Below, one piece after another: positions 57,785 through 64,000 of a DNA stretch of 64,000 nucleotides. The notes under the pieces were generated by a model. That model was not told where the DNA came from. It was given only the letters and a program-made list of their open reading frames with translations, and did no database searches. A program made the position numbers and the translations under genes. The stretch is from Nocardia brasiliensis (GTDB lineage: Bacteria > Actinomycetota > Actinomycetes > Mycobacteriales > Mycobacteriaceae), in contig NZ_CP046171.1 of assembly GCF_011801125.1 (NCBI RefSeq), forward strand, positions 744,001-808,000. Direction: 5' to 3'. How positions within the stretch are numbered: the first letter of the stretch is position 1; each line of letters opens with the position of its first letter.

Positions 57785-59656
57785 TCACTGGCTGGGATCT
57801 CCTATCCCTCGTTGGAACTGTGTCGTCTCGCCCCCGGCGGTTCCCGGCTTGCGGTACGGGTTCGAAGTCTGTGGCATCGGCCGGGTCGCGGGAACTTCCT
57901 GCTCCGCGTGTTGCGGACGATTTCCGCCGAGGCCGGGCAGCAGCGAATGGCCACGGTAGCTGACAAAGGTCTGCACCAGACCGACCACGAGCACCGCGGT
58001 GATCACCGCGAAGCCCTTCCAGTAGTCGGTCGGCAGCAGCACGCCCGCCGCACCGCCGACCACCCAGCTGAGCTGCAACACGGTCTCCGAGCGGCCGAAA
58101 CCGGACGCGATCGACTCCGGCGGCAGATCGTCCTGGATCAGCGCGTCCAGCGAGACCTTCGCCAGCGCGCTCGTGCCCGCCGCGACCAGGGTGGCCAGCG
58201 CCGCGCCGAGCAGGTTGTCGGTGAACGTCGCGAACAGCGCGACCAGCGCGCAGGCCGCGGTGCAGCCGAGCACGATCAGCGACGGCCTGCCCAGTTTGAT
58301 CCTGGCGCCGGTCGCGTTGCCCGCGAAGTTGCCGATCGCGGCGGCGGCGCCGACCACGCCGAGCATCGCGGCCTGCTGCACCGGCCGGTGCTCGGTGGCC
58401 TTGGCGACGAAGGCGATATAGAAGGTGAGGAACCCGGTCAGCACGCGGATCGCGCTGTTGCCCCACAGGCCGGTCACCACCGAACGACCCAGTGGCTGCC
58501 TGCGTTTGCGCGGCGGCACCGCCGATTCCTTGTCCGGCGAGAGCACCTCGGTGTGCTCGTCGGAGCCGTGATAGCTCAGCGTCGCTGGCACCTCGCCCTC
58601 GGTGACCTCCACCCAGGACGGGATGCGCAGGCTCAGATAGGTTCCGGCGCAGGCGATCAACGTGGCGAAGATCAGCGCGCCGTTGGAACCGGCGGCCATG
58701 GCGGCGATGCCCGCGATCGCGCCCGCGCCGATGGTGCCACCGACCAGGCCGAACACGGTGAGCCGAGAGTTGGTGCGCACCAGGTCGATCTCGGGCGGTA
58801 GCACGCGTGGCGTCACCGCGCTCTTGAGCACCGAGAACGATTTACTGCCGACCATCATGCACAGGGCGAGCGGATACAGTGCCCAGCTGTCGAATTCGAG
58901 CACCAGCACCACCGCGACGACGGCGCGCAAGGCGAACGAGGTGGCCAGCGCCAGCCTGCGACCGTGCTGCAGCCGGTCGAGCATCGGTCCGATCAGCGGC
59001 GCGATCACCGCGAACGGCGCGATCGTGATCAATAGGTACAGCGCGACTTTCGTCTTGCTCTCGGCGGTGGCGCTGGCGAAGAACAGCGTGTTGGCGAGCG
59101 CGACCGCGACCGCCGCGTCGAGCGCGAAGTTCGCCATGGTCGCGTAGGTCAGCGCGGTCAGGCCGGACTTGTCGGCGCCGTCGGCCTTGGCCGCGCGCTG
59201 GAAGGTGGCGATGCCCTTCTCGGTGAGTTCGCGCCCGCGCATCGCGGCGACCCTGGTGACCGTCAGCTTGCGCGGCACCCGCTGGGGGCCGGGTGCGGTG
59301 GGCGCGTCGGCGGCGTCCGGCTGTTCCGGGATGGGCTTGGTCGGCGGCGGTGCCGCGGGGAGTTCCGGCTCGGGCCCGTGCGGAGGTTGCGGGCGATTCG
59401 GGAAGACGCGGCGGGGCGCGCGGCCGTGCGGGTCCTGGGGGTCGGACAGCTCTCGCGGCGGCGTGGCCGGATGCCGCCGCGTCTCGGCCTGCGATCCGCC
59501 GAACCGGTCCGGGTCCAACGGCGGTAACGGGCCGCGCCGCGACGGTGCGTTCGGCGGGGGATACCGGTCGAACCCGGGATGCCGCTCGATCGGCGGATAC
59601 TCCCCACCGTCCCACCGATCACGGTCGGGACCGGAAGGTTCGCGGGGAGTAGTCAC
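57785..59656 (-). CDS. MFS transporter with long Pro-rich N-terminus
   Basis: A 623-residue protein. The first 140 residues are Pro/Arg-rich and hydrophilic (PPIERHPGFDRYPPPNAPSR). Then come about 12 transmembrane helices of a major facilitator permease (LDAAVAVALANTLFFASATA; LYLLITIAPFAVIAPLIGPM). The last helices are followed by a charged tail. Substrate unknown. It resembles mycobacterial Rv0876c as I recall. The GTG start at 59656 has only a close GAGG; no better start exists nearby. Confidence 0.87.
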   Translation of the reverse strand: MTTPREPSGPDRDRWDGGEYPPIERHPGFDRYPPPNAPSRRGPLPPLDPDRFGGSQAETRRHPATPPRELSDPQDPHGRAPRRVFPNRPQPPHGPEPELPAAPPPTKPIPEQPDAADAPTAPGPQRVPRKLTVTRVAAMRGRELTEKGIATFQRAAKADGADKSGLTALTYATMANFALDAAVAVALANTLFFASATAESKTKVALYLLITIAPFAVIAPLIGPMLDRLQHGRRLALATSFALRAVVAVVLVLEFDSWALYPLALCMMVGSKSFSVLKSAVTPRVLPPEIDLVRTNSRLTVFGLVGGTIGAGAIAGIAAMAAGSNGALIFATLIACAGTYLSLRIPSWVEVTEGEVPATLSYHGSDEHTEVLSPDKESAVPPRKRRQPLGRSVVTGLWGNSAIRVLTGFLTFYIAFVAKATEHRPVQQAAMLGVVGAAAAIGNFAGNATGARIKLGRPSLIVLGCTAACALVALFATFTDNLLGAALATLVAAGTSALAKVSLDALIQDDLPPESIASGFGRSETVLQLSWVVGGAAGVLLPTDYWKGFAVITAVLVVGLVQTFVSYRGHSLLPGLGGNRPQHAEQEVPATRPMPQTSNPYRKPGTAGGETTQFQRGIGDPSQ

Positions 59657-59813
59657 GTCCTCAATTCTGTCGTACTTCGCTGCTGGGCGTTCACCCGCGC
59701 TCGAAGGCGTCGGCCGAAGGTGACCTTTGTCGCGTCGCAGACGACGATGCATACCCACGGGCTGCCCGATCCGGCGCAGCACATGCGAAGTCCTGGTGAA
59801 GTCGTCGCCGATC

Positions 59814-60593
59814 TCACGCGGGCACGAAACGGACCTCGAACGTCGACGGCCACTTCTTGCCCGCGAGCAGGAACCGGTCGGTGCCGGGAATCTGGGCGAT
59901 CCCGTTCAGCGCGTCGCTGCCGGTGAGTACCCGGGCCGCGGCCGGGTACAGACCGCTCGCGTCGATGCGCGCGAGCACCTGTCCGGAGTCGGGGTCGATG
60001 CGCAGGATGGTGTCGGTCGGCCAGTCGTTGGCGTAGACCGAACCGTCCTCGGCGCACTCGAGTTCGTTGAGCCGTGCGTTCTGCCTGCTGGTCAGCCGGA
60101 CCGAGCCGGTCGGCGCGAAGGTGACCGGATCGCGGAAGGTCAGCGTGTCGGTGCCGTCGCTCATCACCAGCCTGCCGTTTCCGGCACACAGACCCCAGCC
60201 CTCGCCCTCGTAGGGCACGCGGGTACGTTCGACCAGCGTGCGCGGATCCCTGGCGAAGGCGGTGTGCTGCTGCCAGGTCAGCTGCCAGAGGGTGTCCGCG
60301 GCGACGGTGAGGCCCTCGCCGAAGAACGGCGCGGGCAGGTCGGCTCTGGCCAGCTGCTCGCCGGTGCGCAGGTCCGTCGCGCGCACAGTCGACTCGCCCG
60401 AGAGTCCGGTGCCTTCGTAGAGCACGTTGCCGTCGATCTCGAGGCCCTGGGTGAAAGCGGTCCGGTCATGCGGTCGGACGGCCACGACCTCGATCTTCAG
60501 CTCGGGCGCGGCGTCCTGCGCGGCGCCACAGCCACTGAAGATGACCAGACCGACCAGCAGAGCGACAGCCAACGAACGCCGATTGCGTTTCAT
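59814..60593 (-). CDS. Glutaminyl-peptide cyclotransferase-like lipoprotein
   Basis: A 259-residue protein of the bacterial (beta-propeller) glutaminyl cyclase family, which forms N-terminal pyroglutamate. It has a signal helix and lipobox (LAVALLVGLVIFSGCGAAQD), so it is probably lipid-anchored. The family motif FTQGLEIDGNVLYEGTGLSG is followed by propeller strands (LNELECAEDGSVYANDWPTD, LNGIAQIPGTDRFLLAGKKW). ATG 60593 is preceded by TACATT 7 bases upstream, as in leaderless mRNAs. Confidence 0.9.
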   Translation of the reverse strand: MKRNRRSLAVALLVGLVIFSGCGAAQDAAPELKIEVVAVRPHDRTAFTQGLEIDGNVLYEGTGLSGESTVRATDLRTGEQLARADLPAPFFGEGLTVAADTLWQLTWQQHTAFARDPRTLVERTRVPYEGEGWGLCAGNGRLVMSDGTDTLTFRDPVTFAPTGSVRLTSRQNARLNELECAEDGSVYANDWPTDTILRIDPDSGQVLARIDASGLYPAAARVLTGSDALNGIAQIPGTDRFLLAGKKWPSTFEVRFVPA

Positions 60594-60610
60594 ACGGCAA
60601 AATGTAGGCG
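60594..60610. promoter_or_regulatory. 17-base divergent start region
   Basis: Only 17 bases separate the starts of the cyclase (minus) and DUF3027 (plus) genes. A TACATT element for the minus strand lies in it. Promoters must overlap each other's coding region or be leaderless. Confidence 0.55.
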
Positions 60611-62173
60611 GTGAGCGCAGTTTCTGTTTCTGAGTCCGGTGTCCGGCCGATTCTGGCCGACGCTGTCGATCTGGCCCGCCGTGCGCTCCTGGAGTTGGAA
60701 CCAGCGGGCGTCGGGGCGCACCTCGGCGTCGCTGCCGAGGACGAGAGCGCGGCGACCCACCGCTTCGAAGCCACCCTGCCCGGCTATCGCGGCTGGCAGT
60801 GGGCGGTCGTGGTGGCGGCCCCGCCGCAGGCCGAGTACGCGACGGTGAGCGAGTCGGCGCTGCTGCCCGGCCCCGACGCGTTGGTCGCCCCCGACTTCGT
60901 GCCGTGGGATCAGCGCATCCGCCCCGGCGACCTCGCCCCCGGCGATCTGCTGGCCCCGCAGCCGAACGATCCGCGCCTGGTGCCCGGCTACGTCGCCAAC
61001 GGTGACCCGGTGGTCGACGAGGTCGCGCTCGAGATCGGCCTCGGCCGCACCCAGGTGATGAGTCTCGAAGGGCGCGCCGACGCGGCCGAGCGCTGGCACG
61101 CCGAGTACGGCCCCGATACCGAGATGGCCAAGGCCGCACCCTCCACCTGTGGGCTGTGCGGCTTCTACCTCCCGCTCGCCGGTTCCCTGCGTGCCGCCTT
61201 CGGCGTCTGCGGCAACGCGATGGGCGCCGACGGCCGGGTCGTGCACGCCGCCTACGGCTGCGGCGCGCACTCCGACACCGTCGCCCCCACCGGCGGCGGA
61301 TCGCCGCTCTACGAGGCCTACGACGACGCCGCCGTCGAGTTGATCCCGAACGATTCACTCAGGGGCGCCGAGGCCGGGACCGAACCGGCCGACGCCGGTG
61401 CAGGGGCGGCGGCTGATGATGCGTCCGCCATCACGGCGACCGCGCAAGCCGGTGCGGTGGCTGCCGAATCCGCTGACGCGACGACCGCCGCTACCGGGGT
61501 TACCGAATCGGCGAAGTCCGGTGTCGCGGCCGCGGAATCGGGCGATTCGACGACCGCTGACGGTACCGCCGCGGGCGCACCGACCGACGCGACCGCTGCC
61601 GTGACCGTCGAGGTCGCCACGGTCCCACCGGTCGCGGACGCCGAACCCGCTGATCGGTCCGCCATTTCAGCCGAGGGCGAAGCCGCCGCCGCGGAGTCGG
61701 CCGGTGCCTACGCCGAATCCGCCGGTGCGGAGACCGGTTCGGCCGGCGTAGCGGAATCCGTTCCCGCCACGCGGGACGCCGCCGAGACGCCGGTCGCCGA
61801 CGGACACGCCACGCCCACTGCGGCACCCGCCGCGGAGGCTGACGAGGCACCGTCCCCGGCCGCCGAGGCTGCGCCCGGGACGGCGGGTGCCGAATCCGCT
61901 GCGGCGAGTGCCGGATCGGATGCCTCCGGTGCAGAGTCGGTTGCTGCGGCTGCGGAGCGCGGCGTGGCCGATGACGCTTCCGAGGCGGTCGACAGTACAG
62001 CTGCGGGTCCTGAGCCGGATGTGGCCGGCGTCGAATCTGCCGCCGCTGACGCGGGTGCTGATCGGGCTGTCGGGCCGGAGGGCGAGAGTCATTCTGCCGA
62101 GGGCGGTTTCGACGCGCCGGGTGCGGACGCGGCGGCCGCGGGTGGGGCGGACGAGTCATCGCGACAGGGCTGA
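60611..62173 (+). CDS. DUF3027 protein with long low-complexity tail
   Basis: A 520-residue protein. The N-terminal 250 residues hold the DUF3027 domain: AVDLARRALLELEPAGVGAH, then WAVVVAAPPQ, VPWDQRIRPGDLAPGDLL and a cysteine cluster (STCGLCGF, VCGNAMGADG, YGCGAHS) suggesting zinc binding. The last 260 residues are almost only Ala, Glu, Asp, Ser, Gly, Thr, Pro and Val, without structure. DUF3027 proteins of mycobacteria (Rv0883c) are shorter, around 250 residues. Function unknown. Confidence 0.88.
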   Translation: MSAVSVSESGVRPILADAVDLARRALLELEPAGVGAHLGVAAEDESAATHRFEATLPGYRGWQWAVVVAAPPQAEYATVSESALLPGPDALVAPDFVPWDQRIRPGDLAPGDLLAPQPNDPRLVPGYVANGDPVVDEVALEIGLGRTQVMSLEGRADAAERWHAEYGPDTEMAKAAPSTCGLCGFYLPLAGSLRAAFGVCGNAMGADGRVVHAAYGCGAHSDTVAPTGGGSPLYEAYDDAAVELIPNDSLRGAEAGTEPADAGAGAAADDASAITATAQAGAVAAESADATTAATGVTESAKSGVAAAESGDSTTADGTAAGAPTDATAAVTVEVATVPPVADAEPADRSAISAEGEAAAAESAGAYAESAGAETGSAGVAESVPATRDAAETPVADGHATPTAAPAAEADEAPSPAAEAAPGTAGAESAAASAGSDASGAESVAAAAERGVADDASEAVDSTAAGPEPDVAGVESAAADAGADRAVGPEGESHSAEGGFDAPGADAAAAGGADESSRQG

Positions 62174-62205
62174 GCGGGGCGGCCGACCCGTTCGGCACTG
62201 CCGCG

Positions 62206-64000
62206 TTGCGGGCGGGTGTGCTTGCCGCATGGCGTGATTCGCCGACCCGGTTGCGTGAAGACGCGTCGAGCGAGGCGGATCTGGTCCGTGCCGGGTATCG
62301 CGACCGGCTGCTGACCGAGCTGGCGCAGAACGCCGCGGACGCCGCAGCCAAGGCCGGTGTGCCGGGACGGCTACGCGTTCGGCTGCTCGGGTCGGCCCTG
62401 CATATTGCCAATACCGGTGCGCCGCTGGATATCTCGGGCGTGCACGCGCTCACCGCGCTGCGCGCGTCGGGGAAGTCCGGCGCGGCCGATGTCGGCCGGT
62501 TCGGTGTCGGCTTCACGGCGGTGCTCGCGGTGAGCGACGAGATCGAGCTGCGCTCCACCACCGGCTCGCTCGTCTTCTCCCGCGAACGAACCCGGACCGC
62601 GTTGCGCTCGGACGAGCTAGCCGGTACCGCGGATCAATTGTCCAGGGCCGCAGGCGAATCCGATGCAGACGGCCTGGCGCCGCCGGTGCTGCGGCTCGCC
62701 TGGCCGGGCGCGGCGCAGCCCGCGGACGGCTTCGATACCGAGGTGGTGCTCGCACTGCGCCCCGAGGTGGACGCCGCCGCCTTGCTCGCGGCGATGCACG
62801 CGGAAGCCGTCGATCTGCTGCTGGAACTCCCCGCGCTGCACAGCATCACCGTCGCTGACGCGGAGTTCACCAGCCGCACGACCGATCTCGGCGATGGTCG
62901 GCACGAGGTGCGGGTAACCGGTCCGGGCGACGAGCACCGGGTCTGGTGGTCTTACCGCACCGCCCGCGCCCGCTGGCTGCTGCCGATCCGCAACGGCAGG
63001 CCCGTCCCCGCAGCCCCCGATGTGCTGCGCGCACCGACCCGCTCCGATGAGGAACTGTCGTTGCCCGCGCTGCTGATCGCGGATATCGCCATGCAACCGG
63101 ATCGCCGCAGGCTGCTGCCCGGTGCCCGGCTCGCGGAATTGGCCACCGGTTATGCCGATTTCGCCCGCGCCCTGCCGCCGCGCGACCGACTGGTGCTCGT
63201 CCCCAGTCCCGCGTTCGCCCGCAGCGAGGCCGACGGACTGCTCCGCGAGGCGGTTGTCCGTGAACTCCAGACCACCGCCTGGCTTCCGGTTGTCCCCACG
63301 CGCGCGGACACCGCGGATCCCGGGGAATTCGGCCCGCTGGGCGCACAACCTCCGAGTCCCACAACGACTCTCGACGCGGCGGAGACCGAGCCGACGGCGA
63401 ACACGGACCTGCTCGAGCTACTCGCGCGAGATGGCCTCGCCGGAGATGACGGAACCACGTCGCGCCCGGCAGTGCCGAGCGCCACCGCCGCTGTCGCGGT
63501 GCCGACGCGGGCGAGCGTGTTCACCGGGCTCACGGCGGAATTGGCGGACCTGCTCGATGATGTGGTCGGGCCCTTGGTGATTCCCGAGTTGTCGGGACGC
63601 GCGCATTCCGAGGCGTTGGGTGTGCTCGATGTGCATCGGCTCGGCCTGGCCCGCCTCGCGGAGTTGTCCGGCGGGCTGCAGCGGGCACCTCGGTGGTGGT
63701 ACTCGCTGTACGACGCGCTCGAGCCGTTCGTGGCCGATCCGCTCGCCGCCGAGGAGCTCGGGGCGCTCGCGGTGCCCCTTGCCGACGGTCGCCTGGTCAC
63801 CGGGCCGCGCACGACGGTGCTCGACGACCAGCTCGAGGCGGCGATCCCGGTGCACTGGGCCAGGCTGGTGCATCCGGCGGCCACCCATCCGCTGCTGTCG
63901 CGGCTCGGCGCGCGCTCGGCCACCGTCGAGGATCTGTTGCGTGAGCCGGATCTGCGTGCCGAGCTGGAAGATCATCCCGACGACCCGGACACCGTCGACG
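62206..64000 (+). CDS. Sacsin/HSP90-like ATP-binding protein, 5' part
   Basis: An open frame runs to the window end (about 598 codons visible). It begins with a GHKL-type ATP-binding domain: LLTELAQNAADAA (N-box), HIANTGAPLDI, and GRFGVGFTAVLAVSDEIELR, as in sacsin N-terminal-like proteins. The rest is a conserved actinobacterial extension with WWSYRTARARWLLP and RRLLPGARLAELA. In-frame TTG 62206 and GTG 62218 are the only ordinary starts. A CTG at 62170 overlapping the DUF3027 stop may be the true start. Confidence 0.85.
   Translation, partial: MRAGVLAAWRDSPTRLREDASSEADLVRAGYRDRLLTELAQNAADAAAKAGVPGRLRVRLLGSALHIANTGAPLDISGVHALTALRASGKSGAADVGRFGVGFTAVLAVSDEIELRSTTGSLVFSRERTRTALRSDELAGTADQLSRAAGESDADGLAPPVLRLAWPGAAQPADGFDTEVVLALRPEVDAAALLAAMHAEAVDLLLELPALHSITVADAEFTSRTTDLGDGRHEVRVTGPGDEHRVWWSYRTARARWLLPIRNGRPVPAAPDVLRAPTRSDEELSLPALLIADIAMQPDRRRLLPGARLAELATGYADFARALPPRDRLVLVPSPAFARSEADGLLREAVVRELQTTAWLPVVPTRADTADPGEFGPLGAQPPSPTTTLDAAETEPTANTDLLELLARDGLAGDDGTTSRPAVPSATAAVAVPTRASVFTGLTAELADLLDDVVGPLVIPELSGRAHSEALGVLDVHRLGLARLAELSGGLQRAPRWWYSLYDALEPFVADPLAAEELGALAVPLADGRLVTGPRTTVLDDQLEAAIPVHWARLVHPAATHPLLSRLGARSATVEDLLREPDLRAELEDHPDDPDTVD

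Overview
The window is 64 kb of high-GC actinobacterial chromosome, most likely Nocardia or a close mycolate-containing relative. The evidence is very high GC, frequent GTG/TTG starts, a DesA-type acyl-ACP desaturase, a salicylate-capped (nocobactin/mycobactin-like) siderophore starter pair with IdeR-type iron boxes, a resuscitation-promoting factor, a polyprenol-phosphate mannose synthase, and a gene order that in several blocks resembles the Rv0819-Rv0824c and Rv0858c-Rv0883c regions of Mycobacterium tuberculosis as I recall them.

Layout. 1-2.7 kb: phosphate uptake genes pstC (3' end only), pstA and pstB, converging on phoU. 2.8-11.1 kb: a LytR-CpsA-Psr cell-wall ligase, dusB, an AraC regulator, an SDR, an acyl-ACP desaturase and a DUF937 protein. 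11.3-13.3 kb: tRNA-Lys, a poorly coding stretch with a possible leaderless micro-ORF, a TetR regulator resembling gamma-butyrolactone receptors, then tRNA-Glu, tRNA-Asp and tRNA-Phe.

13,267-23,946: an integrative element of the AICE type (actinomycete integrative and conjugative element) inserted in the 3' end of tRNA-Phe and bounded by a 43-bp perfect direct repeat. It carries a HAD phosphatase and a KorSA-like GntR repressor on the minus strand. Divergent from these is a Pra-like gene, followed by an almost gapless plus-strand run: a DUF2637 membrane protein, small proteins, an FtsK-type DNA translocase, a stand-alone membrane/stalk protein, a RepSA-type rolling-circle initiator, an excisionase and a tyrosine integrase. 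Three CCTAGG palindromes lie over the divergent promoters between the repressor and the Pra-like gene. Just outside the right repeat is a decayed, frameshifted fragment of a second HAD gene, the apparent scar of an earlier element at the same site.

24.7-34 kb: small exported or membrane proteins, an ArsR-SRPBCC pair, a 25-unit 17-bp tandem repeat array, polyprenol phosphomannose synthase, and a translationally coupled phospholipid pair (glycerol-3-phosphate acyltransferase, then a HAD-acyltransferase fusion with an altered HAD motif). 35-38 kb: convergent salicylate synthase and salicyl-AMP ligase genes, each preceded by an IdeR-like box. 38-45 kb: an SDR, an AhpD-like protein, a Tyr-Phe-Trp-Phe leader peptide with an attenuator ahead of DAHP synthase, a LysE exporter, a UPF0126 protein, a DHFR-like reductase, DapC and SigJ.

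45-64 kb: a GNAT acetyltransferase, an XPB-like helicase and its conserved partner protein, an M1 peptidase, a lipoprotein, an Rpf muralytic factor with a perfect CRP-type site far upstream, cold-shock protein, DUF2771 and MFS genes, a glutaminyl cyclase-like lipoprotein, a DUF3027 protein with a long low-complexity tail, and the start of a sacsin/HSP90-like ATPase that runs off the window. Strong perfect hairpins sit between most convergent gene pairs.
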